A stretch of DNA of 64,000 nucleotides from Phoenix dactylifera (taxonomy: Eukaryota; Streptophyta; Magnoliopsida; Arecales; Arecaceae): contig NC_052405.1 of the NCBI RefSeq assembly GCF_009389715.1, forward strand, positions 12,282,194-12,346,193, written 5' to 3'. Shown piece after piece: positions 25,711 through 37,844 of this stretch. Position 1 is the stretch's first letter; each line of letters opens with the position of its first letter. The translations under genes were made by a program, and so were the position numbers. The notes beneath the pieces were generated by a model. It was not told where the DNA came from. It saw only the letters and a list, made by a program, of their open reading frames with translations, and searched no databases.

Positions 25711-28700
25711 TGTGAGGTCCAATAGTCCCACATCGGAAAAACTCGTTCCAGAGCCTGGGCATATGAGGCGGGTGTCTACTAATCCTGCAGACGCGTTTTG
25801 GGTGGAAAACAAAACCGGGGAGGGGTGAAGGACGCTTGCGTGAAGCTCCGGAACCGGACAATATCTAACAGGGGAGCCCCGCGGTCCCTCCTCATGTGGC
25901 CCCCACGTGGGCACTGGGTGCCTCACGTGCCCCGCGCAGGCAGAGGCGTGACATTTGGTATCAGAGCCGAGGACGGCTTTTGTCCGATGGTGGGAAGGGT
26001 GTGAGGCCCAATAGTCCCACATCGGAAAGACTCGTTCCAGAGCCTGGGCATATGAGGCGGGTGTCTCTTAATCCTGCAGACGCGTTTTGGGTGGAAAACA
26101 AAATCGGAGAGGGGTGAAGGACGCTTGCGTGAAGCTCCGGAACCGGACAATATCTGACAGGGGAGCCCCGTGGTCCCTCCTCATGTGGCCCCCACGTGGG
26201 CACTGGGTGCCTCACGTGCCCCGCGCAGGCAGAGGCGTGACATTTGGTATCAGAGCCGAGGACGGCTCTTGTCCGATGGTGGGAAGGGTGTGAGGCCCAA
26301 TAGTCTTATATCGGAAAGACTCGTTCTAGAGCCTGGGCATATGAGGCGGGTGTCTCCTAATCCTGCAGACGCATTTTGGGTGGAAAACAAAACTGGAGAG
26401 GGGTGAAGGACGCTTGCGTGAAGCTCCGGAACCGGACAATACTGGCAGGGGAGCCCCGCGGTCCCTCCTCATGTGGCCCCCATGTGGGCATTGGGTGCCT
26501 CACGTGCCCCACGCAGGCGGAGGCGTGACATTTGGTATCAGAGCCGAGGACGGCTCTTGTCCGATGGTGGGAAGGGTGTGAGGCCCAATAGTCCCACATC
26601 GGAAAGACTCGTTCATGAGCCTGGGCATATGAGGCGGATGTCTCCTAATCCTGCAGACGCGTTTTGGGTGGAAAACAAAACCGGGGAGGGGTGAAGGATG
26701 CTTGCGTGAAGCTTCGGAACCGGATAATATCTGGCAGGGGAGCCCCGCGGTCCCTCCTCATGTGGGCCCCACGTGGGCACTGGGTGCCTCACGTGCCCCG
26801 CACAGGCGGAGGCGTGACATTTGGTATCAGAGCCGAGGACGGCTCTTGTCCGATGGTGGGAAGGGTGTGAGGCCCAATAGTCCCACATCGGAAAGACTCG
26901 TTCCAGAGCCTAAGCATATGAGGCGGGTGTCTCCAAATCCTGCAGACGCGTTTTGGGTGGAAAACAAAACCGGAGAGGGGTGAAGGATGCTTGCGTGAAG
27001 CCCCAGAACCGAACAATATCTGGCAGGGGAGCTCCGTGTTCTCCCCTCATGTGGCCCCCACGTGGGCACTAGGTGCCTCACGTGCCTCGTAGAGGCGGGG
27101 GCGTGACATTGGTGTGAGGCCCAATAGTCCCACATTGAAAAGACTCGTTCAAGAGCCTGGGCATATAAGGCGGGTGTCTCCAAATCCTGCAGACGCGTTT
27201 TGGATGGAAAACAAAACCGGGGAGGGGTGAAGGATGCTTGCGTGAAGCCCCAGAACCGGACAATATCTGGCAGGGAAGCCCCGTATTCTCCCCTCATGTG
27301 GCCCCCACGTGGGCACTAGGTGCCTCACGTGCCTCGCAGAGGCGGGGGCGTGACATTTGGTATCAGAGCCGAGGACGACTCTTGTCCGATGGTGAGAAGG
27401 GTGTGAAGCCCAATAGTCCCACATTGGAAAGACTCGTTCTAGAGCCTGGGCATATGAGGCGGGTGTCTCCTAATCCTGCAGACGCGTTTTGGGTGGAAAA
27501 CAAAACCGGGGAGGGGAGGTGACATTTAGTGGTATCAGAGCAATAGGTTTAATCAAGAGTAAAAAAAAAAATAGTAAGGGAAATGGGTAGTTAATCCTCG
27601 TTCAATTAAATTCGGCATATTCAAAAGAAAGAAAATTAATTAATTGAATTATGCTAATATTTTTGATAGGTGAAAATGAGGAATAGAGAGGAGGAAGTCT
27701 TGGCAAATATTGCAGCTCGGAGGAGAGGAGCAAGAGGGAGAGGACTTGCCAGGCAGCTAGCTGAGCAAACTCCGAACCCAGCTGCCACCTAGGCCGATTT
27801 TGCCAGAGCAAGTCAGATGATGACTCAGCTCCTTCAAATGCAGCAGGAGATGCAACAACAGATGCAGCAGCAGATACAGCAGCAGATGCAGATGCAGCAG
27901 CAGGTGCAGACCACTGCCCGACCTGCACAGTCCATTGAGTCCTACTATGAGCGATTCCGTAGGCTCAACCCACCTATGTTTGATGGTGGAGCTGACCCTC
28001 TGGTTGCTGAGACCTGGATTCGGGAGGTAGAGAAGATGTTCAAAGCCTTGCAATATCCCGAAGAAGTGAAGGTCAGATTGGCTATCTCTATGCTAAAAGG
28101 GAATGTAGAGTTCTGGTGGACGGCCATTGAAGCCGCACTCGAGGGTGAGGATGAGCTACCGACATGGGAGGAATTCAAGAAGATGTTTTATGACCAGTAT
28201 TTTTCTGAGTCAGTCAGAATATCTAAAGAAAATGAATTTTTATCTCTGAGGCAGACAGATGATATGACTGTGCTAGAATATGCCAACAAATTTACTAAGC
28301 TGGGTCGGTTCTGCCCTCAGATGATAGAGATTAAGAGAAGCAAGGCTAAAAGATTTGAGCAAGGCTTGAGGGATAAAATTCGATCTCGATTGTCAGTTCT
28401 GATTTTTACCAGCTACGGAGAGGCCCTGGAGAGAGCACTGAAGGTAGAAGCAGATCTAAAGAAATCAGGGAAGGAAAGAGGTGAGCAGAAAAGGGCTGAG
28501 ACGTCAAGAAATCTGATGAACCGACCAAGAAACTTTGAAGGCCCTCCTAACAAGAAGAAGAAATTTAAGGCTTGTTATTACTGTGACAAAATGCATTCTG
28601 GTCCTTGCTTGAAGAGGATGGGAGCCTGTTTTATATGTGGGCAGCCAGGACACATAGCCAGAGATTGCCCGAACAAAAAGAAGGTTGAGTCTGGACCTTC

Positions 28701-30762
28701 TAGACCAACTGATCAGATGCAGAGAGGAGCTGCACGGGTGTACGCACTGACACGACAGGATGCTAGTGCCAGTGACAGAGTTGTGGCAGGTATGATTCCC
28801 ATCAACTCTGTTGATTCTTTAATACTATTTGATTCTGGCGCTACACATTCCTTTATATCCTCCAAGTTCTCTGCATCCTTGCATCTTATGCCTGATAAGT
28901 TAGATGAGCCTTTACTTGTTGCTACCCCTCTGAAGAAGACAGTAGTGGTGGATTCTGTTCATAAAAACTGCATAATTCAGATAGAGGACAGAAAATTATT
29001 GGTTAACTTAGTACTGTTAGACATGTATGATTTTGATGTCATCTTTGGTATGAATTGGCTGTCTAAATATCATGCTCACATTGATTGCTTTGGCAAGAGG
29101 GTAGTGTTTCAGATACCTGGTGAACAGGAAATCTTCTATCAGGGTGATGCACCCACTATGAATCCCTCTTTGCACATTATCTCTGCAATGAGTGCAAGGA
29201 AGGCCCTCAGAAAAGGGTGTCAGGCCTACCTAGCTTGTGTGGTAGACACTACAAAAGAAACAAGGCTAGAGGATATCCCTGTTGTGAGAGAGTATCTAGA
29301 AGTATTCCCTGATGATCTACCTGGATTACCTCCTGATCGGGAGATTGATTTTCGGATCGATCTCTTACCGGGTGTTGGGCCTATCTCGAAGGCTCCTTAT
29401 CGGATGGCCCCGGCAGAGCTGAGAGAGTTGAAGGTTCAGCTGCAGGAACTTCTAGAGAAGAAATTCATCCGCCCGAGTGTTTCACCATGAGGAGCTCCTT
29501 TACTATTTGTCAAGCAGAAGGATGGAAGTATGCGGCTGTGTATTGATTACCGGGAGTTGAACAAGGTGACAGTGAAGAACAAATCTCCTCTGCCCCGGAT
29601 TGATGATTTATTTGATCAGCTATAAGGTGCCCAGGTCTTCTCCAAGATAGATCTGCGATCTGAGTATCATCAATTGAAAATCCTAGCAGATGATGTGCCG
29701 AAGACTGCATTTCGAACCAGGTATGGGCACTATGAATTTTTAGTTATGCCATTTGGACTAACCAATGCGCCAGCTGTTTTTATGGATCTGATGAACAGGG
29801 TCTTTAAGCAGTATTTGGATCAGTTTGTTATTGTTTTCATTGATGATATACTGATCTATTCTAAGAGCAAAGAAGAACATGAAGATCACTTGAGAGTGGT
29901 ATTACAGATTCTTCAGAAGAATAGATTATATGCCAAACTGAGCAAATGTGATTTCTGGCTGGATAGTATTGCATTTCTTGGTCATGTAATCTCTAAAGAA
30001 GGGGTATCAGTGGACCCAAAGAAAATAGAAGCAGTGGTAGATTGGCCTCGTCCTACTAATGTCACTGAAATCAGAAGCTTCTTTGGTTTGGCTGGTTATT
30101 ATAGAAGATTTGTGGAAGGATTCTCTCGGATCCCTACTCCTTTGACTCGTTTAACCCAGAAACAAGCAAAGTTTGTATGGAGTGAAGATTGTGAGCAAAG
30201 TTTTCAAGAGCTAAAGCAAAGGCTGGTATCTGCTCCTATTCTTACTTTGCTAACCAGTACTGGGAGTTTCATCATCTATAGTGATGCCTCCAAGAAAGGA
30301 TTGGGCTGTGTACTAATGCAGAATGATATGATAAAGTAGTAGCCTATGCCTCTAGACAGATGAAGCCCCAAAACCGGACAATATCTGGTAGGGGAGCCCT
30401 GTGTTCCCCCCTCATGTGGCCCCCACGTGGGCACTAGGTGCCTCACGTGCCTCGCAGAGGCGGGGGCGTGACATTTGGTATCAGAGCTGAGGACGGTTCT
30501 TGTCCGATGGTGGGAAGGATGTGAGGCCCAATAGTCCCACATCGGAAAGACTCGTTCCAGAGCCTGGGCATATGAGGCGGGTGTCTCCTAATCTTGCAGA
30601 CGCATTTTGGGTGGAAAACAAAACCGGGGAGGGGTGAAGGACGCTTGCGTGAAGCTCCAGAACTGGATAATATCTGGCAGGGGAGCCCCGCGGTCCCTCC
30701 TCATGTGGCCCCCACGTGGGCACTGGGTGCCTCACGTGCCCCGCGCAGGCGGAGGCGTGACA
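25711..30762 (+). mobile_element. Tandem TRIM array containing a truncated Ty3/gypsy element, one shared TSD
   Basis: The unit is a 243-bp LTR (TGTGAGG...GTGACA) plus a 46-bp interior that holds only a primer-binding site (TTTGGTATCAGAGC) and a purine tract (GGTGGGAAGGG), giving a 289-bp period. LTR starts: 25711, 26000, 26289, 26577, 26866, 27113, 27402 (internally deleted, 27402-27524), a partial copy from 30361 to 30473, and 30520-30762. Between the two partial LTRs lies a Ty3/gypsy gag-pol fragment. The whole block is bounded by CATAA at 25706-25710 and again at 30763-30767. That is the pattern of a single insertion event, or of one element later amplified by unequal exchange. Tiny LTR plus interior without genes is the definition of a TRIM. 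Confidence 0.9.
27676..30350 (+). pseudogene. Ty3/gypsy gag-pol fragment inside the TRIM array, integrase missing
   Basis: Begins with its own primer site (TGGTATCAGAGC, 27530). The gag ATG is at 27676 and the frame is broken by TAG at 27790. Gag continues with a glutamine-rich stretch, the core (WIREVEKMFKALQYPEEVKV) and a CCHC knuckle CFICGQPGHIARDC. The protease motif is LFDSGATHSFIS. RT follows with stops TGA at 29488 and TAA at 29623, then the active-site region [10 protein letters not shown] and the start of RNase H. The frame shifts near 30325 and ends at about 30360, so integrase and the 3' third are absent. All three stops fit single C-to-T or G-to-A changes. The gag/RT type suggests a chromovirus-like lineage. 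Confidence 0.92.
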
Positions 30763-30767
30763 CATAA

Positions 30768-32000
30768 GCTATGCAAGGGGATCTGGATTTGTTTGTATGT
30801 TCCGCGTTATTTAGTTGCACGATTCTTGGAAAATGTTGATTGTTTGTAATTTAAGTATTAGAGACGGCTATAAAGGGGGTGGAAAAATACGGGATAAAAG
30901 TCCCTCAAAGCGGATTGGGGTAGTTGTGTTGGAGACATTTAGGAGGTCTTAAACCCCTCAGAGTGGATTATTATATCTTGGAGGAGTAAAGAAAAAAGAC
31001 GGGATAAAAGTCCCATCAACATTTCATTAAGTCCATGAAATGTCAAAAGATACAGAGACAGAAAAGGAGCAATTAAATAGAAAAGCACATTTTCTGAGGG
31101 TGATGTCTTTGCATGGATTGTTTTTTACGACCAAACGGAGCCTAAAGCTTCCATAATCTTGAAATTCATTCAATTAAAAGGCCCACCATTCTAGCTTCAA
31201 ATTCTGAAAATTCGAGAATTTCTCTCCTTCCCTTGCTTTGTAAAAGAACATCTCAAGAGAACATATGAAGCAGTTTCCGGAGTCTGATTAAGACACAAGA
31301 TTGTGGACAAGTCCAATTCATTTTCTTTAAATTGTCAGTTGTTAAGATCTTACTTTTAGTTGCCTATCAGCTCCCTGTCAGATAATCCACCAAAATTTGA
31401 AAATATATAAAAAGAATTAATAGAAAAAACCTGACTAGCCATTTTGCCTTGTCTGAAGAATCTGAAGGTACAGCAGACTGTAACACATGATTAAGCTCAT
31501 TAAACTCCATCAAATCCTGTTACGACAGGAAGGAAGAATAACGAAACAAGAAGAAAAATAAAAAAAAATAACAGCACATAATATTTATATGGTTCAGCCT
31601 ATTGATCTACATTCACGAGTAGAGAAAACTGAATATTACAAAGTAAAAGTTTTCCACCCAAATCCTTGCCCTCAATCTATTCGAACTTTAAAATATTCAA
31701 TTGTTGTCTTCTTTTAGGGTTACTGAAGATATATACAATAGAATAAGCCAATTAGAACTCGAACTAGTATTCTAAAATAATTAGGTTAGTCCGGCCTACT
31801 GGGGCTCCACCCCAGCACCCCGGCCATCTAATTATATGACCCATACAAAATAAGGATAACAACTCGAGAGGACCTTTTCCCCTCTGCTACAAGTGTAGTG
31901 GCTTGAGATGACCTTTTTCGCTCCGCTTCACTAGCTCCACTCCGGGAAAAAAGTCCCTATTTAGCTCTTTGGAGCTTATAAACTCAAGATCATGTACCTA
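30768..32000. other. Intergenic, old repeat debris
   Basis: No gene seen. The words GGGATAAAAGTCCC recur around 30890 and 31000, suggesting a small diverged duplication. AT-rich sequence follows to 32.0 kb, with a short GC-rich island (31790-31950). Confidence 0.4.
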
Positions 32001-32240
32001 TCAAATCCTATAGCTGTAAATTTCTCTCAAAATCCAAATTCCAATCGGCAAGACCATGGAAGAAGAACCAAAAACAAACGCCACTAAAATATCCTGATCG
32101 GTAACCTTCTCAATTAGATTTAGAAATAAATCCTGTAGAGAAAATTCATCCAACCGTCTATCCTTCCAAAACCTGATAGTCCTGCCATTACCCTGTAAAA
32201 AAGAAATATAACAAAGAAAACTATATTTTGCAATAATAGC
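32001..32240 (-). pseudogene. Short LINE (non-LTR) retrotransposon fragment
   Basis: On the - strand the reading frame includes LQGNGRTIRFWKDRRLDEFS and then LQDLFLNLIEKVTDQDILVA. This matches the segment between the RT domain and the zf-RVT domain of plant LINEs, where a GNG-x-IRFW-x-D pattern is typical. The upstream part of the open frame (to 32411) is not recognisable. It is a remnant with no function of its own. Confidence 0.55.
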
Positions 32241-32411
32241 ACCTTTTCCAACACATTGAGAACCTTGAGTCTGAGAATTCCAACTTTGAGTAACAAGTTC
32301 TGGTATCACAATCCAACACGTACAAAGGCTTGGTGCCATGCTATGGCAAATGTTGTAGCTAAGGTTGTCTAGTTGTGAGACTTGATAAATCTTGCATTCC
32401 TCTATCACCAC

Positions 32412-34837
32412 ATTGGCACTTTTTAGGTGATAGTTAAAGTGCCATTCAACGTGTTAATATCAAAGTTTTGCATAAGCAAACAAAACATAGATTTCTCACT
32501 AATTTGTTCCCCATTTTAACGAGGTTTCACATACAGTTGTGGGATCTTGTTTTCTCATTCACAAATTCTCAAATGTTGTCTATAATCAATCAAGATTTAG
32601 ACAAGTGGGATTGGTTGTACGGATAAAAGTTGCATATGAATGCATGCAATTCTCTTGAGGCCTTGACTGGAGTAGGAGGAAGAGGAGGCCATGCCTATAT
32701 TTCATGACTTGATAATCTAGGAGGATCACCAGATCTACTATGACACTTCATAGAGGTTCAGACAATGTTTTGGGACAAGATCTGCAATATCTAAAGTCAG
32801 TTTGTACACCAAAGCTTTTAAAGGGCATAATTATTATATAGGATGCCCATTTTCAGTATTTTTTTTGACATTGGATAACTTTTTGAAATTCATACTCATC
32901 AAGGGCAGAATGATATTCCTAATCTAAAACTATTTAGTGCTCTGTAGTGCCTAGTCAAACTGGACTTATTATTTATAGTAAAGCTGACTAGAGCATAACT
33001 CATAATTAATGAAAAAATTGATGATATAACAAAAGACAAACTTGATATAGAAACCAAGATCCAACCTCCAGACATTTTCAGTGATATTTGTATTATTATT
33101 TTTTGAAAAATTTCAACCGTTTGAAAAAAAGTAAATAAAGCAAAACCTATGTTCCACCTTACTACAAAAAAGCTCATGTTGGTACATTGTTTCTTTTATT
33201 TTGAAAGAGATTCAAGGGGATTGAAAGAAGCAAATCTTTCTCTATTTGGTTCAATTGAAAGTTGCCAGCTAGCGCTACCATGAGTAGAATGTGCAACAAA
33301 GAAAGGGGATAAAAGACGGACACACTAGGTGGAGCCAAACTCATGGGTGGAGACACACCTCCTTTGAGTTTGTATTATAAAAACTAGCATGTGCACATGC
33401 AATGCATGTAACTATGCATATAAAAGATATAGGAGAGCAATGGTTGGCGATTGATGGTCTTTAATTATGATTTTAAAGAATAGAAAAATTTTAGTAGAGT
33501 CGAACTTGGTGGAGTAATTGAACACCAAAATTTGTATTGCAATAAGAGATAAAGATATGCATTCCTCTATGGTTTATAGGCAACAAGACAGCCAAAAATG
33601 TACCAGTTCACGTTGGGCTTAAGCCTGAATATCGATATATCTCATTTCATCTAATCTTCTCCCATGGCTAATGCTTACCTGTCTATAGCATTGCCCATAG
33701 TTAAATATTGAGAACATCAAGAGATTAGACCTATGGTTTGTCTATAAATTTGATGTTGGTTGATTTTAGATCCTATATCTATCATGTTCTATTTTAATGG
33801 GGTAGAAACCAAAACTTCTTATGTGTCATTGTTGGTGAAATTAGGAGGCTAGGGTTCATCACCAACCCAAAGATCTATAAAACCAAATCCCAGCCTTATA
33901 CAAGACCTCAATAATTTTAAGCACCCGTTTTCAAAGAGGAGAATCTACAACTAGGTTAAATAAAATCGAGAGAACCAAGTTACAAGTTTATCTCTACAGG
34001 TAAAATTCAGCTTAACTTAACTAAGTCTTAAATCCAAACTAGTTAGGGTCACCTACATGAATCCTTTTCCCCCATCTACATAGTTTAAAGCCTATACGTT
34101 AATGTTAAGATATCAAGTACTCCTTATTGTTTCATTCTATATAATTTTTGATCTACCTCTACTCATTTTCATTCCTTCTACATATATCAAATCGCCCCTT
34201 CATACTGATGCATCTCTCAGCCTATCTTTCACATATACAAACAATTTAAGTTGTCAGTTCTCAATTTATCCTCAATTGATTCTACCTCCATATTTTTAAG
34301 AATGACTTCAATTTTATTGTATCTTTTATTGTATTAACATACATTCATCTCAGTATTCTCATCTTGGTCATACTCATCTTGTGCGCATACTATTTTCTAG
34401 CTTTCCAATATTCTGTAAAATAAAGCATAGCTGATCATTTGGTCATCCTATAAGATTTTTTTCTTCAAATTAGCAAGTATCACATGATATCACATATATA
34501 TTATCTTCCATTTTATCCAATTTGCTTTAATCTTGTGGATATTATTCTCTTAAATCTTTCCTTTCTTTTGAATATCCAACATAAATAATGAAAGTAATCA
34601 CTCTTAGAAACTTTATAATCCTTAATTGTTATTTCACCTTCATTTTTATTTCTCATTTTAATAAACTATGTTACTTGTATTCTATCTTGGTCTTACTTAA
34701 TCTAAAACTCTCAAGCAAACCATCAGTCTATTCCCTTGATCCATCAAGCAAACCATCAGTTTAGCTCCATAGGTCGCCATATAAAATTCCTTCACTTAAG
34801 TATGTTGAAGGTATTTACTTAGTTTACAACTATAGTA
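32412..34837. other. Intergenic, nothing recognised
   Basis: AT-rich sequence with short open frames only. No domain, RNA gene or delimitable repeat was identified. Confidence 0.4.
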
Positions 34838-35012
34838 ACATGATTTGAAATGGCTAGCTAGAATGTATTATTTGGGTTCTTTGATCCTATCTAAGTACCT
34901 AAAATCTTTCCGACGATTAACCGATGTGGAACTAAACATACACCCACACGGGTTCTCACATACTCCCCCCATTCAAGTCCTGGCGTCCTCGCTAGGTTAA
35001 GGGTTCAAATCT
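34838..35012 (-). mobile_element. Diverged TRIM fragment
   Basis: Similar to the complete TRIM at 39804-40242: AAATGGCTAGCTAGAATGTATTATTTGG, the CCGATGTGGAACTAAAC segment (34921 on), the cytosine run, and an interior with CCTGGCGTCCTCGCTAGG and GGTTCAAATC. One LTR plus part of the interior is present. The second LTR is replaced by U6-like sequence. Confidence 0.65.
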
Positions 35013-35086
35013 ATTTCTTGATTTATGTGCATCATTCTTGCGCAGGAGCCATGTTAATCTTCTCTATATCGTTCCAATTTTATCGG
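35013..35086 (-). pseudogene. U6 snRNA pseudogene fragment
   Basis: The - strand reads GATAAAATTGGAACGATATA, then GAGAAGATTAACATGGCTCC and TGCGCAAGAATGATGCACAT, co-linear with plant U6 snRNA from its central region to near the 3' end (ends AAATCAAGAAAT). The 5' stem-loop is missing. The ACAGAGA box has become ATAGAGA, and the catalytic AGC triad reads AAC, so it cannot be a working U6. It is continuous with the TRIM fragment on its low-coordinate side, which suggests a joint made by template switching during retrotransposition (inference). Confidence 0.85.
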
Positions 35087-37358
35087 TTTGGGTGAATTCC
35101 TGGGTTATTACACTTTATTTAAGATGCTCACATATGGTGTCTATTTGATTAAGGGTACGGTACTTACTAACCTAAACTTTTGAAAAATTTATAGCAAATA
35201 TAAGCTTCATATTAAGGTTTGCATTTCCAAAATTCCCTGAGGACTCAACAGCCGACATCAAGACCATGTTTGGATTACTTTATAATTGTTAGCAAGTTGG
35301 GAGATTATTATGGTGTTTATTCACTTAGTCTTCTCAATGGTGAGGTTGTCGGCCATGGCAAGTTGATCTCCTACTTGACATTTGTCTTTTGGTGTTAATA
35401 GTAAGGGTGCATGTGGTAGTCATGATGTTACCTAAACATGCAACAAAGAATTTTAGATGAAGGCTGGTCCGGTTTCAAAAGAAAGTTTTTTCTCTGCTAA
35501 GATACCATCCTCACGCTCTCTTGTTTTCTTTTTTTTTTTATGTTAAGGTACTGCTTCTGCTTTGAGCGTTCCGAAGTTTGACCGGTCTCTAGCGTGAAAA
35601 AGTTAGGGGTCACGTGACATTGTAGTTTCTTTGCCTTTCCAAGCGGAGAAAAGGACAAAAGTTATGGCTCGTCAATGTTGCGAATAAAGCTGAGATTCTG
35701 AGCTGGGGTTTGCATGAAAGATTTGGTTATAAGAAAGGCTCCTTTCTGCCTTGTCTCACATGGAATCCATTCTTAAATTCTATATTCTACATGAAGCTTA
35801 CTAAAGTATTATCCCAAGAAGGGGGTCTTAAGTAAACTTCAATCCAATTGATATGAACATGTTGCCAAGGTCTAACCTGTAACTTCTATGGAACTATTTA
35901 ACACCTTTTTATTCAGTGCATATGGGAGAGATGAAAGGAAATTGCATTGATGTAACTATTTACACTTTTTTTATTGAGTAATTGCTCTTGTTGGGCTAGT
36001 AGAAGACAGCTTAACCTGACATGGTCTCAACTCTGGCAGTATTGGAATGGATCACCAGCTAGAGGCCCTAAATGACCTGGAGATTCCCCCCTGCAACATC
36101 ATTTGAACTATGTCTTAATGCACCAATAAACGTCATCCATCACATGCATCAACCATATGATACTGGCGAACCACCATATCATCCGGCATGGATCAAACCA
36201 GCTCCCTTATGTATAAGCTGTAAGCTAAAATGTCTACTGTTATGACACTAGCTTCCTGGATTGGAAGGCATTGCTTACATTTCCACTCTCATCCGTAGAC
36301 TATCATTTTTTGGACAGATATGCCGCTATGTTTAGAATTTTGCCCTCTCATCGATTAAAAGAAATGGACCAATCAAAGGTGAAATCATACTTACCAAATT
36401 ATTTCATAAAAATGTTTCGAGAAAAAAATATATCTAGACAAGCAATAAGCTGAACTTATGCATGTTTAAGCTATGGAGACGGGAAAACATCCAGTGCAAG
36501 AAACATTTTTTTTTTTCCTTTTAATATTTTTCTTGAAAAAACTAATGTCAAACGACAAATATGCATCCATTTTTGATGATACAGCTCCTCTGTATGACCA
36601 ACTAAAGCCATATCAGCCACCACAATAAAAAAAAAAAATTACCTCTACATGCAAAGCCGTGTATCGAACCCATGAGAAGTCCCCTCAGTTCAATTTTACT
36701 AACTGGTAACTTCCACTTAGTCCCTTGTCTGTTGATATCGCTTGAATTTTCTGCAGCAAAATACACATTCGGACCCTCATTTTCGTTGGTACCTCTACCA
36801 TCCAAGCGCCAAAACCTCTCGTGTCAGATATAGCTCCAGCCTCTATGGCTGATCCATGAATTATTGATAACATTAGTAACCTACCACAACCAGAGGAGGC
36901 AAGTTGTAACAATAAAAAGGGAGTTTTTAAAAGCATTGAAATTGGTTGGATATATAGTTCTCTGTCTGAGGAATGTTTTACAGTGTCAATCTTATTGTAT
37001 GTCGGAGTAGAAAATCTGAAGCCTAGATCAGAAATTTCAGGGCCTGTTTGATACAGTCGTCGTTTTTGTGTTTTTCTTTCCCTACGAATTAGCGAAGTAC
37101 CACATGGTGTTTGATGTTGGAGACAGCAGTTGCACTAAACTTCTTCCATTCCTTGCTTTTATCTTCGCTTTCTTGAAAGCCATAAAATTTTTCAACCAAA
37201 ATTAAGTACTTAAATTTATACAGACAATTTAAAACATAAAAACATTTTGGGATACATGTTTGTCTAGTCTAGTTCAATTTTCTTCTTGAATTCTTGAAAA
37301 CAAAACCAGAAAACAAAAGCAAAATACAAAACAAGACCTAAACTTTTTTCTGATTAGT
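35087..37358. other. Intergenic, nothing recognised
   Basis: Only short open frames. The last exon of the HINT3-like gene should lie at or beyond this stretch on the - strand, but I could not find it. Confidence 0.35.
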
Positions 37359-37519
37359 ATCGCTTTCTGGAGAGGAACCACTGTTTCGGACATATGGCCT
37401 GTGGACTGTCCCTTTACCACCTTAACAATAACTGGAAAAATTAACATAGAATCGCTTTCTGGATAGGAACCACTGTTTCGGACATATGGCCTGTGGACTG
37501 TCCCTTTACCACCTTAACC
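37359..37519. repeat. 92-bp tandem duplication
   Basis: The block starting ATCGCTTTCTGG at 37359 recurs at 37451 with one visible difference (GGAGAGG versus GGATAGG). It runs through GGACATATGGCCTGTGGACT and CCACCTTAAC. The high identity suggests a recent local duplication. Confidence 0.9.
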
Positions 37520-37844
37520 ACTGTTTCTTACAATATTGATCACTTTGAGATTCATTGTCACTGTCACAAAAGTTACGAAATAATTAATTTCCTAAAATTA
37601 ACCTGAATAGATATTATTTGAACAAATATTTAAGAGAGCCTAGTGTACATAAAACACAAATTGAGACCCCTAAGCTTGTACACATTTTGGAAGCAGAAGT
37701 CCAGAGTTCTGCAACTATCACTAGAAAGAGAAGAAAGCCATTCTTGAATGCAATTCACAAGATTGACAGCAACACTGAAAATTTTGTGTTTAAAAGTCAA
37801 CGGAATAAGTTAAGCCAAGACGAATGTAGTGTGAATCCTCTCAC

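Noticed and set aside
25715..27522. Many 60-115 codon open frames on both strands in the TRIM array
   Set aside because: They repeat with the 289-bp unit and are by-products of the GC-rich LTR, not conserved genes.
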